Counted from the stretch's first letter, positions 27,431 through 37,438 are shown. The stretch is 64,000 nucleotides of DNA from Rhodococcus sp. RD6.2 (GCF_001040705.1 NZ_CVQP01000009.1:106139-170138); one strand, 5' to 3'. Numbers and translations: made by a program. The notes: generated by a model not told the origin, from the sequence alone.

Positions 27431-28845
27431 TGCTCACCAAGTTCGTTCGCACCCAGTTGGTGATCTTCTCGATCCTCACCGTGGTCGGACTGGTCGTCAT
27501 GGCCACCCAATACGTGAAGCTGCCCGCACTGTTCGGGATCGGACAGTTCGGCGTCACCGTCGAACTGGATTCGACCGGCGGGCTCTACCCGCACGCCAAC
27601 GTCGCTTTCCGAGGTACCAATGTCGGCAAGGTCGACGAGGTGGTGCTCACCGAGGACGGGGTGGACGCGAACATCTCCGTCGACAACGGCTACGACATTC
27701 CGGCGGACGTGGACGCGGTGGTCAAGAGTGTCTCCGCGATCGGTGAGCAGTATGTGGACCTGATCCCGCGCACCGACTCCGAGCCGTACCTCAGCGACGG
27801 CGACGTGATCCCGTTGGATCGGACGTCGACGCCGCAGGACGTCGGGGCGATGCTCGACCAGGCCGACGCCCTCGTCAAGAGCATCTCGAACACCCAGTTG
27901 CGGACGGTGGTCGACGAGTCGTTCAAGGCGTTCAACGGTGCGGGACCGGACCTGCAGCAGCTGATCGACTCCGCGCGACTGTTCGTGCAGGAGGCCAACG
28001 CCAACGTCGACGCGACCAAGACCCTCATCGACCAGGCAGGCGCGCTGCTAGACACCCAGGTGGTCACGAGCGACGAGATCCGGTCGTGGACCAAGGATCT
28101 GGTGACGTTCAGCAATCAGCTCCGGGCCAGCGACCCGCAGATCCGCAGCCTGCTCGACAAGGGCCCGGAGGCGGCGGCCGAAGCCACCGAACTGTTCCAG
28201 GAACTTCAGCCCACCCTTCCGGTTCTGCTGGCCAATCTGGTCAGCGTGGGCGAGGTCGGCGTGATCTACAACAAGAGCATCGAGCAGGTGCTCGTCCTCT
28301 ACCCGCCGTTGACCACGGGGCTGATGACTGCGGCGCTGGCGGGGCCGGAGGAAGAAGGCGCCATCGTCAACTTCCACCTGTCGGTCAACGACCCGCCGCC
28401 GTGCACCACCGGCTTCCTGCCGCCCGACCAGTGGCGGCCCGGCAACGAGGTGTCCATCCCGGACACGCCGCCGAACATCTTCTGCAGGACGGCGCCCGAC
28501 GACCCGTCCGCGGTCCGCGGCGCCAGGAACTACCCGTGCATGGAGTTCCCCGGCAAGCGCGCGGGCACGGTCGAGGAGTGCCGCAGCGAAGCGGGATACG
28601 TTGCACAGGGCAACAACCCGCCGAACGGGCCCGTTCAGGATCCGTCTGTACCCTCGTACACGACCGCTCCGGCGTCCTACACCGGAGCCTCGGGGGTGCC
28701 CGCCACTGCGCGCCCGTACGACCCGACAACCGGTAAGTACGTCGGGCCCGACGGCCGCCTGTACGCCCAGCCCGCGCTGGCGTCGGGAGGAAAAGCAAGA
28801 GAGGACACGACGTGGCAGACGATGATGACACGTCAGCAGGGCTGA
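27427..28845 (+). CDS. mce4F: Mce4F substrate-shuttle subunit
   Basis: 472 residues: anchor (about 8-28), MCE domain with L-Y-P-H-A-N-V-A-F-R-G-T-N-V-G-K-V and A-I-G-E-Q-Y-V-D-L, helical part, then four cysteines (C-T-T-G-F, F-C-R-T, Y-P-C-M-E, E-C-R-S) likely paired outside the membrane. The C-terminus has the Y-D-P-T-T-G-K-Y-V-G-P-D-G motif typical of MceF. Either of two adjacent ATGs (27427, 27430) may be used. Its end overlaps mas4A by 34 nt. Confidence 0.93.
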   Translation: MMLTKFVRTQLVIFSILTVVGLVVMATQYVKLPALFGIGQFGVTVELDSTGGLYPHANVAFRGTNVGKVDEVVLTEDGVDANISVDNGYDIPADVDAVVKSVSAIGEQYVDLIPRTDSEPYLSDGDVIPLDRTSTPQDVGAMLDQADALVKSISNTQLRTVVDESFKAFNGAGPDLQQLIDSARLFVQEANANVDATKTLIDQAGALLDTQVVTSDEIRSWTKDLVTFSNQLRASDPQIRSLLDKGPEAAAEATELFQELQPTLPVLLANLVSVGEVGVIYNKSIEQVLVLYPPLTTGLMTAALAGPEEEGAIVNFHLSVNDPPPCTTGFLPPDQWRPGNEVSIPDTPPNIFCRTAPDDPSAVRGARNYPCMEFPGKRAGTVEECRSEAGYVAQGNNPPNGPVQDPSVPSYTTAPASYTGASGVPATARPYDPTTGKYVGPDGRLYAQPALASGGKAREDTTWQTMMTRQQG

Positions 28846-29573
28846 CGCCCGATACGAAGCCGGCCGCACGGAGACGAGCCAGTCGATCCGCGGGGCCGCC
28901 GGAACAGGTGCCCGCGTCGGCAACGCCCGCTCCCGCTGATGCGGCCGTCGGGGACTCGGGTCCTGCGGCGGGCGACCAGGACGAGGTGGTTCCCGACAGC
29001 CCTGCCGTCGCAGCTGCCGCGCCGGATGTCTCCGCGGCGGAGGAGGCCGTCGAGGACGAGTCGTCGGAGGCCACTGCAGGCCCGGCGCGATCATCTCGCG
29101 GCCTCGTCGCATCGATCGTCGCCGGTGTCCTCGTGCTCGCCCTCGCCGGCGTCACCGGGTGGCTCCTCGTCGAGCGCAGTGCCGCCAACGACCGCGACGC
29201 GCAGCGAGCCGAGTTCGTGACGACGGCGCAGGACACGGTCATCAACCTGACCACGATCAAGCCCGATACGGCCAAGGAGGACGTCGAGCGGATCCTCGCC
29301 GGAGCGAGCGGCGAGTTCAAGGCCGAGTTCGACGGCAGGGAAGACCCGTTCGTCAGCGTCGTGAAGGAAGCAGGCGTCACCACCGTCGGCAAGATCCTCG
29401 AGTCGGGAATCGAGAGCGAGGACGGAAACACCGCCAAGGTGCTCGTCGCGGCTCGCGCCGACGTCAGTACCCCGGACGGTGCGCAGAACGGGCCGCGCGA
29501 CTTCCGCATGCGGGTGACCGTGACCGACGACGGCGGAACGAAGACGGCTTCGAAGGTGGAGTTCGTGCCATGA
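28812..29573 (+). CDS. mas4A: Mce-associated membrane protein Mas4A
   Basis: 253 residues, Rv3493c position homologue. The first 90 residues are disordered, rich in Ala, Pro, Asp and Glu; one transmembrane helix follows (about 98-118), then an extracytoplasmic NTF2-like domain. The GTG start lies inside mce4F with AGAGGA upstream. Mas proteins stabilise Mce complexes. ATGA overlap with mas4B. Confidence 0.85.
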   Translation: MADDDDTSAGLTPDTKPAARRRASRSAGPPEQVPASATPAPADAAVGDSGPAAGDQDEVVPDSPAVAAAAPDVSAAEEAVEDESSEATAGPARSSRGLVASIVAGVLVLALAGVTGWLLVERSAANDRDAQRAEFVTTAQDTVINLTTIKPDTAKEDVERILAGASGEFKAEFDGREDPFVSVVKEAGVTTVGKILESGIESEDGNTAKVLVAARADVSTPDGAQNGPRDFRMRVTVTDDGGTKTASKVEFVP

Positions 29574-30133
29574 GCGGAGACGTCATGAGTGAAGAGACCG
29601 TGTCCGGCGACACCCCGAATGAAGGTGCAACTCCCAAGGGCGCGAAATCTGGTGCTGCAGGCAAGGTTCTGGCTGCGGTGGCGGCAGTGGTGATCGTGGC
29701 ACTCACGGTGGCCGTCGTCATCCTCGGGAAGGGCTATCTCGACGACAGGGCGTCGGAGCAGGCCCGAACCGACGCGGTCGCGGCCGCGAGCACGCAGGCC
29801 GCAGCCATGCTGTCGTACAACTACAACGATGTCGACCAGCAGTTGGCGGCGGCCGCGGACGGACTCACCGGTGACTTCCGTGAGGAGTACACGAAGCTGG
29901 TCGAGGAGACCATCGCGCCGGGCGCGAAAGAACGCAAGCTCACGGTGCAGGCCACCGTGCAGGCGGAGTCGATCGTCTCCGCCACCCCGGACGACGCCGT
30001 CGTGCTGCTCTTCGTCAACCAGGTGACCACCACTGCGGACGTCCCCGATGCCGCCACCACCGGCAGCCGGGTGCGGATGGAGATGCACAAGGACGGCGAT
30101 CGCTGGCTGACCGGACGACTCACCCCGGTGTAG
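29570..30133 (+). CDS. mas4B: Mce-associated membrane protein Mas4B
   Basis: 187 residues, Rv3492c position homologue: a short polar N-terminus, one transmembrane helix (about 30-50), then an NTF2-like outer domain with M-L-S-Y-N-Y-N-D-V-D-Q and the C-terminal G-D-R-W-L-T-G-R-L motif common to Mas proteins. A second ATG at 29585 is possible. It is the last gene of the mce4 operon; a terminator follows. Confidence 0.85.
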   Translation: MSGDVMSEETVSGDTPNEGATPKGAKSGAAGKVLAAVAAVVIVALTVAVVILGKGYLDDRASEQARTDAVAAASTQAAAMLSYNYNDVDQQLAAAADGLTGDFREEYTKLVEETIAPGAKERKLTVQATVQAESIVSATPDDAVVLLFVNQVTTTADVPDAATTGSRVRMEMHKDGDRWLTGRLTPV

Positions 30134-30145
30134 CCACTCACGCAG

Positions 30146-30187
30146 ACGACAACGGGCCCTCGGAATGATCCGAGGGCCCGTTGTCGT
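30146..30187. terminator. Bidirectional terminator between mce4 operon and otsA
   Basis: A 19-bp perfect stem with an ATGA loop lies 12 nt after the mas4B stop and 20 nt after the otsA stop on the other strand. Confidence 0.85.
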
Positions 30188-30207
30188 TGGGCTTCACCGG
30201 GATTCGC

Positions 30208-31668
30208 TCACTCGGCGGGGTCCGAGGACATGAGCGAATGGCCGGCCACCGAGTCTCGCGACAGGGCGGTCAGGAACGCCTTCGCCCAGCGGTCGACATC
30301 GTGGGCCAGCACCTGCCTGCGCAGGGCGCGCATGTGCCTGCGTCCGTCCTCGACGCCCTGGGTCAGCGCCGCTTCCATCTTGTCCTTGACGTCCTCGAGG
30401 TCGTGCGGATTGCACAGGTATGCCTGACGGAGTTCGGCTGCGGCGCCGGTGAATTCGCTGAGGACGAGCGCGCCGCCGAGATCGCCGCGACACGCGACGT
30501 ACTCCTTGGCGACGAGATTCATGCCGTCCCGCAGAGGCGTCACCAGCATCACGTCGGCGGCGACGAAGAACGCGATCAGCTCGCTGCGGGGGATCGGCCG
30601 GTGAATGTAGTGCACCACCGGGCGGCCGACCTCGGCGTACTCCCCGTTGATGCGGCTGACCGTCATCTCGATCTCGCCCCGCATCTGCACATAGGACTCG
30701 ACCCGCTCACGGCTCGGCGTCGCCAACTGCACCATCACGGTCTCCGCCGGATCGACGCGGTTCTCGGCGATCAGTTCGTGCAGTGCGTCGAGTCGGACGT
30801 CGATGCCCTTCGTGTAGTCGAGGCGGTCGACACCGAGCATGATCTTCTTCGGGTTGCCGAGTTCCTTGCGGATCTGTCGGGCACGGTCCCGGATCGCCTT
30901 CTGGCGGGCCGCCGCGTCGAGTTCACCCGACGCGATCGAGATCGGAAACGCGCCGACGCGGACGGTACGGAACCCGACCTGCACGACACCGAGCCTCGAG
31001 CGCACACCGACGGTGCCGCGCGAGGTCTGATGGCCGAGCAGTTTGCGGGCCAGGAACAGGAAGTTCTCCGCGCCGCCGGGCAGGTGGAACCCGATCAGGT
31101 CGGAGCCGAGCAGGCCCTCGACGATCTCGGTCCGCCACGGCATCTGCATGAACAACTCGACCGGCGGGAAGGGGATGTGCAGGAAGAACCCGATGGTGAG
31201 GTCGGGACGCAGCATCCGCAGCATCTTCGGCACCAACTGGAGTTGGTAGTCCTGGATCCAGACCGTCGCGCCCTCGGCGGCGGTCTCCGCGGTCGCCTCC
31301 GCAAATCGGCGGTTGACCTCGACGTACGCGTTCCACCACTCACGGCGGTATTCGGGTCGCACGATCACGTCGTGGTACAGCGGCCACAGGGTCGCGTTCG
31401 AGAAGCCCTCGTAGTAGTCGGCAACTTCCTTCGCGCTGAGCGCGACCGGATGCATCTCGATGCCGTCGAGCTCGATCGGATCGAGGTCGGTGTCCGGAAC
31501 ACCGGGCCAGCCCACCCATGCCCCGCTGTTACCGCGGAGGATGGGTTCGAGGGCGGTGACCAGTCCGCCCGGGCTGCGCTTCCAGCGGGTGCTCCCGTCG
31601 GGCAACTTCTCCAGATCGACGGGCAGCCTGTTGGCGACGACGACGAATTCCGAAGTAGCTGAGCCCAC
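30208..31668 (-). CDS. otsA: Trehalose-6-phosphate synthase OtsA
   Basis: 486 residues of GT20: V-V-A-N-R-L-P-V near the N-terminus, [35 protein letters not shown] and E-Y-V-A-C-R substrate motifs are all visible. It joins UDP-glucose (or ADP-glucose) to glucose-6-phosphate. The GTG start follows AAAGGA. It sits beside mce4 as Rv3490 does in M. tuberculosis. Trehalose is also the headgroup for mycolate transfer in these bacteria. Confidence 0.95.
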   Translation of the reverse strand: MGSATSEFVVVANRLPVDLEKLPDGSTRWKRSPGGLVTALEPILRGNSGAWVGWPGVPDTDLDPIELDGIEMHPVALSAKEVADYYEGFSNATLWPLYHDVIVRPEYRREWWNAYVEVNRRFAEATAETAAEGATVWIQDYQLQLVPKMLRMLRPDLTIGFFLHIPFPPVELFMQMPWRTEIVEGLLGSDLIGFHLPGGAENFLFLARKLLGHQTSRGTVGVRSRLGVVQVGFRTVRVGAFPISIASGELDAAARQKAIRDRARQIRKELGNPKKIMLGVDRLDYTKGIDVRLDALHELIAENRVDPAETVMVQLATPSRERVESYVQMRGEIEMTVSRINGEYAEVGRPVVHYIHRPIPRSELIAFFVAADVMLVTPLRDGMNLVAKEYVACRGDLGGALVLSEFTGAAAELRQAYLCNPHDLEDVKDKMEAALTQGVEDGRRHMRALRRQVLAHDVDRWAKAFLTALSRDSVAGHSLMSSDPAE

Positions 31669-31716
31669 TGTGGTCCTTTTTCTTGGCCGAGCTGCCGTTG
31701 CCGGTAGGGCGGCGAA

Positions 31717-31893
31717 CTAGTCGATCTTGGCCGAGGGGCCGATACCGAGCATAGACAGCAGCATGCGGCATTCGTCGGCATCGGCTGCATACGCCGCGAC
31801 GACGCGCTGCGCCTGCCGGGCGGTTTCGTCGGCGACCGGTTCGAGTTCCTCGTCCGGGATGTCGTTTTCGGTGTCGGTGGTCTTCGTTGCCAT
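31717..31893 (-). CDS. Small acidic protein next to otsA (Rv3489-like)
   Basis: 58 residues, acidic N-terminal half and an alanine-rich helix ending L-L-S-M-L-G-I-G. The ATG has a strong GGAGGA site 6 nt upstream. A small gene in this place (Rv3489) exists in M. tuberculosis. It ends 48 nt before the otsA start and is probably co-transcribed. Function unknown. Confidence 0.7.
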   Translation of the reverse strand: MATKTTDTENDIPDEELEPVADETARQAQRVVAAYAADADECRMLLSMLGIGPSAKID

Positions 31894-32027
31894 AGTGGCG
31901 TTCCTCCAAGGGGAAGCCGCGCGACGCGCAGCCGTGATTTCTGCCCGCGACTCTAGGAGACCCGGACCCTGCTGGTCCAGTTCCCGCAGGTTTAAGGTTC
32001 CAGTGACTTCACTGCGATCGGGAGAAG

Positions 32028-33746
32028 ATGACCAACCCACCCGGACGTGCCGGCGGCGGCGCGATTCTGTGGCGCACCATCCGGAGGCATCGGGCCCGGC
32101 TGTCTGCAGGAATCGTGCTCGTCTCGGTGCACCAACTGGCCGAGACGATGGTGCCGATCGCGATCGGCCTCATTGTCGCGAAGGCGATCACACCGAGTTC
32201 GACGTCCGCGCTGGTGTGGTCCATCGGTGCACTCGCGGCGCTGTTTCTCGTGCTCACGGCGGCGTGGCGGTACGGTGCGCGACTCCTCGTCGGCGCGATG
32301 GAGCTGGAGGCGCACCTACTGCGCGTCGAGGTCGCGGGCCGCATCCTCGACCCTCGCGGTGTCCGGACGGACATGCGTGCCGGTGAACTCCTGACCGTCG
32401 CCACGTCGGACGCCGAACGCGAGGCGTGGATTCTCGACATCGTGCCCCGCGCCGCGGCCGCGCTGACCGCGCTGACGGCGTCGGCCGTTGCCCTGCTGGT
32501 GATCAACGTCCCATTGGGGCTCGCCGTGCTGGTTGGCACTCCGATCGTCCTCGGGGTGATGCAGCTCGCCGCGCCGCTGGTCACGCGCCGCGTCACGGCG
32601 CAGCAGGAGACGACCGCGCGGGCGGCGGCGGTCGCCACCGATCTCGTTGCCGGGCTCAGGCCGCTCCGCGGTCTCGGCGCGGAACGGCGAGCAGCCGACA
32701 GGTACCGCGACGCGAGCAGGGAGGCGCTGGACGCCACCCTGCACGCCGCACGGGCGACCGGCGCCTTCACCGGCGCGTCGGTCACCGTCAGCGGGCTCCT
32801 TGCCGTCGGTGTCGCCGGGCTCGCGGGCTGGCTCGCCCTCGAAGGTCACCTGGGCGTCGGCGAGCTGATCACCGTGGTCGGCCTCGCCCAGTTCGTCATC
32901 GAGCCGCTCGGCACGCTGTCACGGCTACCCGGGTTCGTCGCGGTCTCCCGGGCATCCGCGAACCGGCTCGCGCTGCTCCTCGACGCGGAGCCGCTGGTCC
33001 CGGCAGGTGACCGTCCGTTGCCCGACGGCACCGACCTGGACCTCGTCGACGTCGGCTTCCGCTCGCTCGACGGACTGAGCATGCGGGCCAGGCCGGGCGA
33101 GCTGCTCGGGGTGCTCGCACACCGTCCCGAGGACGCCGAGGCGCTCGCGCACCTGCTGTCCGGGCACGTTCCCGCCGCGGAGTACAGCGGCAGCGTCACC
33201 GTCGGTGGCGTACCGCTGTCCGACATCGAGCCCGTCCACGCTCGGCGCGCCCTGCTCGTCGAGCCGCATCACACCGACCTGTTCGCGGGCACGGTCGGAT
33301 CGAATGTCACGGCCGGGCTGGTCGATGCCGACACGGACACCGTGTGGCGTGCCCTGGTGGCGTCGGCCGCGGTCGACGTCGCCGACGCGAACGCCGACGG
33401 GTTGGACATGGAGATCACCGACCGCGGTGCCAGCCTGTCCGGCGGCCAGCGGCAACGCGTCGCGCTGGCGCGAGCCCTGCTCGCCGGGACGCCGCTGCTC
33501 GTCCTGCACGACCCGACGACCGCGGTCGACGCGGTCACCGAGCAGTCCATCGCCGACGGCATCGCGGACCTGCGGCACGGCGACACCGATCGCGCGCACA
33601 CCACCGTCCTGATCACGTCGAGCCCGGCCCTGCTCGCGGCCGCCGATCGGGTCCTCGTGATCGACGACGGCACCGTCGTCGCCGAGGGCGAGCATGCGGA
33701 GCTGGTCGCCGCGGACGAGTCGTACCGGAAGGCGGTGCTGCGATGA
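32028..33746 (+). CDS. ABC exporter half-transporter with degenerate ATPase, subunit A
   Basis: 572 residues: six-helix membrane domain (about 20-310) plus ATPase domain. The ATPase keeps a perfect signature L-S-G-G-Q-R-Q-R-V (about 469-477), but the Walker A position (about 357-370) reads G-V-L-A-H-R-P-E-D-A with no G-K-S/T, and Walker B L-V-L-H-D-P has proline where the catalytic glutamate should be. This subunit can therefore hardly hydrolyse ATP itself but can supply the signature half of its partner's site. ATGA overlap with subunit B. Substrate unknown; heterodimeric exporters of this kind export drugs, lipids or peptides. Confidence 0.85.
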   Translation: MTNPPGRAGGGAILWRTIRRHRARLSAGIVLVSVHQLAETMVPIAIGLIVAKAITPSSTSALVWSIGALAALFLVLTAAWRYGARLLVGAMELEAHLLRVEVAGRILDPRGVRTDMRAGELLTVATSDAEREAWILDIVPRAAAALTALTASAVALLVINVPLGLAVLVGTPIVLGVMQLAAPLVTRRVTAQQETTARAAAVATDLVAGLRPLRGLGAERRAADRYRDASREALDATLHAARATGAFTGASVTVSGLLAVGVAGLAGWLALEGHLGVGELITVVGLAQFVIEPLGTLSRLPGFVAVSRASANRLALLLDAEPLVPAGDRPLPDGTDLDLVDVGFRSLDGLSMRARPGELLGVLAHRPEDAEALAHLLSGHVPAAEYSGSVTVGGVPLSDIEPVHARRALLVEPHHTDLFAGTVGSNVTAGLVDADTDTVWRALVASAAVDVADANADGLDMEITDRGASLSGGQRQRVALARALLAGTPLLVLHDPTTAVDAVTEQSIADGIADLRHGDTDRAHTTVLITSSPALLAAADRVLVIDDGTVVAEGEHAELVAADESYRKAVLR

Positions 33747-35512
33747 CCGCGCCCACCGAGTCGTCGCCCGGGTCGGGATTCCTGCTGCCGATCGCAGCGG
33801 CCCGCCGTTGCTGGACATGGCTGCGCGGCGAACTCGCCCGTCGTCGCGGGCGCACCGCCCTGACCTTGCTGGTGGGGACCGTCGGTGCCGCCGCCGCGCT
33901 GGTGCCGATCTACGTGTTCGGGCTGCTCGTGGACGCCGTGCGGGACGAGGCGGACGCGTCCGTGATCGTCGGGGTGATCGCCGTCATCACCGTCGCCGCG
34001 ATCATCGGCGGAGTGCTCGCCGGATGGACGTCGGTACTGATCAGCAGCCTCGGCGAAACCATGCTGGCCGGGTTGCGCGAAGCCACCGTCGAACGTGCGC
34101 TGACACTGCCGGTCGCGACCGTCGAGCGCGCAGGCAAGGGTGATCTGCTCTCCCGCGTCGGGGACGACGTCTCGGTGATCGGCAAGGCCGTCGCCGACGT
34201 CGTCCCGAACCTGGTCTCGGCGGTGTTGCTGGTGGTGGTGAGTCTGGCCGCGATGACCGGTCTGGACTGGCGTCTCGGACTGGCGGGCGCCGTCGCGTTG
34301 CCGATGTACGCGCTGGCACTGCGCTGGTATCTGCCGAGGTCGGGGCCGATCTTCGCGGCGGAGAGGGTCGCGATGGGCGAGCGGGCACAGGCGCTGGTCT
34401 CGAGCATGACCGGGGCCCGCACCGTGCGCGCCTACGGGCTCGAGGAGCGGCACCTGGCCGAGATCGACCGCGCGTCGGGACGGGCGCGCGACCTGGCGAT
34501 CGCCGTGTTCTCCCTGTTCACACGACTCGCTGGGCGCGGGAACCGCGCCGAGTTCATCGGACTGTCGGTGATCCTCGTCGTCGGATTCGTCCTCGTCCGT
34601 GACGGTCACGTCACCGTCGGCGCCGCCACGGCGGCCGCGCTGCTGTTCCACCGACTGTTCAATCCGATCGGCATGCTCCTGTTCACGTTTGACGAGGTGC
34701 AGTCGGCGGGCGCCTCACTGGCCCGGCTCGTCGGGGTTGTCGATCTGCCTGCGCCCACCGCCTCCGTCGCGGATGCGACGCCTGCCTCCGCGGAACTGCG
34801 GCTGAACGGGGTCACCTTCAGCTACGACGACGACCGCGACGCCGTACGCGGCGTCGACCTTCGCCTGGCGCCGGGGGAGCGGGTGGCGCTGGTCGGAGCG
34901 ACGGGTGCGGGCAAGTCGACGGTCGCGGCGCTCGCGGCGGGCTCTCTCGTCCCGACCGCCGGACAGGTGACCATCGGTGGGGTCGCGCTACCGGAACTCG
35001 GCGACCGACTCCGCGAGCAGGTGGTGATCGTCAGCCAGGAGGTGCACGTGTTCGCCGGCCCGCTGATCGAGGACCTGCGGTTGGCACGGCCGACGGCGAC
35101 GGCACTCGACGCGGAGGCGGCACTGGCCACGGTCGGTGCCGACGGCTGGGTGCGAGCACTCGAATCGGGAGTGGACACCGTCGTCGGCGAGGGCGGGCAC
35201 GTGCTCACCGCCGCGCAGGCCCAGCAGTTGGCGCTGGCCCGTCTGGTGCTCGCCGATCCGCCGGTCGCGATCCTCGACGAGGCGACCGCGGAGGCGGGTA
35301 GCGCAGGCGCGCGCGACCTCGAGGCGGCGGCCGACGCCGCCACCCGCGGACGCACGACCCTCGTCGTCGCGCACCGGCTCACGCAGGCGGCGTCCGCCGA
35401 CCGGGTGCTGGTGCTCGACGACGGCGTCGTCGTGGAGTCCGGGACGCACGCCGAACTCGTTGCGGCACAGGGACGTTACGCGCGGCTGTGGACGGCGTGG
35501 TCCGTCAGGTGA
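33743..35512 (+). CDS. ABC exporter half-transporter with degenerate signature, subunit B
   Basis: 589 residues with a six-helix domain (about 35-320) and an ATPase with intact Walker A G-A-T-G-A-G-K-S-T (about 384-392), Q-loop S-Q-E, intact Walker B V-A-I-L-D-E-A-T and H-loop A-H-R-L. The signature is L-T-A-A-Q-A-Q-Q-L (about 487-495) instead of L-S-G-G-Q. It is thus the mirror image of subunit A: one complete ATP site forms from B's Walker motifs and A's signature. The stop overlaps the convergent phosphatase gene by 8 bp. Confidence 0.87.
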   Translation: MTAPTESSPGSGFLLPIAAARRCWTWLRGELARRRGRTALTLLVGTVGAAAALVPIYVFGLLVDAVRDEADASVIVGVIAVITVAAIIGGVLAGWTSVLISSLGETMLAGLREATVERALTLPVATVERAGKGDLLSRVGDDVSVIGKAVADVVPNLVSAVLLVVVSLAAMTGLDWRLGLAGAVALPMYALALRWYLPRSGPIFAAERVAMGERAQALVSSMTGARTVRAYGLEERHLAEIDRASGRARDLAIAVFSLFTRLAGRGNRAEFIGLSVILVVGFVLVRDGHVTVGAATAAALLFHRLFNPIGMLLFTFDEVQSAGASLARLVGVVDLPAPTASVADATPASAELRLNGVTFSYDDDRDAVRGVDLRLAPGERVALVGATGAGKSTVAALAAGSLVPTAGQVTIGGVALPELGDRLREQVVIVSQEVHVFAGPLIEDLRLARPTATALDAEAALATVGADGWVRALESGVDTVVGEGGHVLTAAQAQQLALARLVLADPPVAILDEATAEAGSAGARDLEAAADAATRGRTTLVVAHRLTQAASADRVLVLDDGVVVESGTHAELVAAQGRYARLWTAWSVR

Positions 35513-36425
35513 GCAGCTTCGCGCGCAGGGCGTCGATCGTCGCCTGGTCGATGTCGAGGCCGTCGCGCACGTAGGCGTCCATGCCGCCGTACAGGCGGTC
35601 CACCTGGGCGAACGCGGCGTTCAGCCACGACAGCTCGACCGCGTCGTCGCGTCCGAGATAGGTGTTCGACGCCATGAAGTCGGCGCTGATCAGGTCGCGG
35701 GGGACACCGAGGATGGTCAGCAGGATCGCGGTGCCCCAGCCGGTACGGTCCTTGCCCGCGCTGCAGTGGTAGACGGTCGCGCCGTCGGGGTTCGTCGCGA
35801 TCGCGGTGATCAGGTCGTGGAAGGCGACGTCGGATCCGGTGAAGTTGACCATGAACGGGTAGCCGACGGTCTGACCGATGTCGGAGGAGCCGCTGACCGC
35901 CGCGTCGACCAGCGCGCGGCCCAGCGTCAGCGGGACGAACTCGTGGAATCCGATGCCGTTCCCGATGCCGACGACGTCGGCGACCTGGTAGCGAACGCCC
36001 TCGGGGATCCGATCCGGTTCCTCACTGCGCTCGGAGGCGTTGCGCAGGTCGACGTCGAGGGTGAGGTTCGCGGCGGTCAGTTTCGCCAGATCGGCGTCGG
36101 TGAGGGAACTGAGCTTGTTGGCGCGGTACACGAGGCCCGTCCGGACGGTCCTGCCGTCCTCGGTCCGGTATCCGCCGACGTCACGGAAATTGCGTGCGCC
36201 CTCGAGTCGGATCGCGGCCGCCGACGGCGGCGGAATCTCGGGCAGGGCGGGCTGCTCGCCGGACGACCCGAAACCGGCGGACGCCGAGTTCAGGTCGCTC
36301 CAGTCGAAGCTCGACTGTGCCGACGCCATCGCGGTGCCGGACAGCGCGGGCAGCATCGTGACGGCGGTGGCCAACGCGACGCACACTGCGCGCGAACGCC
36401 TGCGGACCGAAGCGGGTGAACTCAT
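35505..36425 (-). CDS. Secreted PtpB-like tyrosine/lipid phosphatase
   Basis: 306 residues. The signal peptide (about 1-35, R-R-R-S-R then a hydrophobic stretch ending A-M-A-S-A) predicts export. The body has N-F-R-D-V-G-G-Y, L-V-Y-R-A-N-K-L-S and the active-site loop H-C-S-A-G-K-D-R-T-G-W (C-X5-R). The K-D in the loop is the mark of M. tuberculosis PtpB (Rv0153c)-type enzymes, which act on phosphotyrosine and phosphoinositides. GGAG precedes the ATG. It is convergent with the ABC exporter. Confidence 0.87.
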   Translation of the reverse strand: MSSPASVRRRSRAVCVALATAVTMLPALSGTAMASAQSSFDWSDLNSASAGFGSSGEQPALPEIPPPSAAAIRLEGARNFRDVGGYRTEDGRTVRTGLVYRANKLSSLTDADLAKLTAANLTLDVDLRNASERSEEPDRIPEGVRYQVADVVGIGNGIGFHEFVPLTLGRALVDAAVSGSSDIGQTVGYPFMVNFTGSDVAFHDLITAIATNPDGATVYHCSAGKDRTGWGTAILLTILGVPRDLISADFMASNTYLGRDDAVELSWLNAAFAQVDRLYGGMDAYVRDGLDIDQATIDALRAKLLT

Positions 36426-36590
36426 GGTGCTCCTCGTGCGCCGGGGGAGGTCGGGGGCGAGGCTACAAGCGTTCGGGGCTCTGCGAGGCCCGAACCGGGG
36501 TACTCGGCTGCGCGTCGCTGTCTCGCGGTGGCGTGTCCGGCGGGCAGGGTAGCGTGGCTGGGTCGTCATCCCCGCAGGAAAGGTCCGTAC

Positions 36591-37391
36591 ATGCCGCTCG
36601 CCACGATCAATGGGATTCAGCTGAATTACCAGGTCAAGGGCTCAGGTGACCTCGTAGTGCTGATCATGGGCACAGGCAGTCCCGGGCGTGTGTGGGACCT
36701 GCATCAGGTTCCGGCGCTCGTTGCAGCCGGCTACCGGGTGTGCACCTTCGACAATCGCGGCATCGCCCCGACGGACGAGTGCGCAGGCGGATTCACCGTC
36801 GAGGACATGGTCGCCGACACGGCGGCGCTGATCGAGCACCTCGGGGGGCCCGCCCACGTCGTCGGTACGTCACTCGGTGCGCGCGTCGCCCAGGAACTCG
36901 CGCTCACCCGGCCGGAACTGGTGCGCAAGGCGGTGTTCCTCGCGTCCCACGGTCGTCGGGACACGTTGCAGAAGTTCCTGTCCGAGGGTGAGCGCGAACT
37001 CGACCGGCAGGGTGTCACGCTGCCCACCTCGTACCGCGCGGCGATCACTGCGGTGCTCAACCTGTCGCCCGCGTCGCTTGTCGATCCGATGGCCGCCCAG
37101 GACTGGCTCGACATCTTCGCGTTCTCCAAGGGTGAGACCTCGCCGGGAGTCCGTGCGCAGCAGAACCTCGACGACTTCGGAGACCGGCTGCCTGCGTACG
37201 CGAAGATGACGGTGCCCTGCCTGGCGATCGGTTTCGCCGACGACCGCCTCGTTCCGCCGCATCTCGCTGCCGAGGTCGCGAAGGCGATTCCGGGTGCTCA
37301 GTACGTCGAGCTGGCGGACTGCGGGCACTACGGCTACCTCGAGCGCCCGGAGGCGGTGAACTCGGTCGTCCTCGACTTCCTCAAGGGCTGA
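36591..37391 (+). CDS. Alpha/beta-hydrolase
   Basis: 266 residues with a complete triad: nucleophile elbow G-T-S-L-G (Ser about 94), Asp in F-A-D-D-R-L-V-P-P and His in C-G-H-Y-G-Y. GGAAAG lies before the ATG. It stands 120 bp before the ornithine hydroxylase, with an iron box between them, so a link to siderophore processing is possible but unproven. There is no signal peptide. Confidence 0.82.
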   Translation: MPLATINGIQLNYQVKGSGDLVVLIMGTGSPGRVWDLHQVPALVAAGYRVCTFDNRGIAPTDECAGGFTVEDMVADTAALIEHLGGPAHVVGTSLGARVAQELALTRPELVRKAVFLASHGRRDTLQKFLSEGERELDRQGVTLPTSYRAAITAVLNLSPASLVDPMAAQDWLDIFAFSKGETSPGVRAQQNLDDFGDRLPAYAKMTVPCLAIGFADDRLVPPHLAAEVAKAIPGAQYVELADCGHYGYLERPEAVNSVVLDFLKG

Positions 37392-37419
37392 CGACCGGGG
37401 TCGCGGAAGTCGTCGTTCC

Positions 37420-37438
37420 TTAGGGTAGGCTGCGCTAT
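37420..37438 (+). promoter_or_regulatory. IdeR/DmdR-type iron box
   Basis: TTAGGGTAGGCTGCGCTAT matches 14 of 19 positions of the IdeR consensus TTAGGTTAGGCTAACCTAA; the left half is nearly perfect. It lies 73 bp before the ornithine hydroxylase start and predicts repression in iron-replete cells. Confidence 0.72.
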
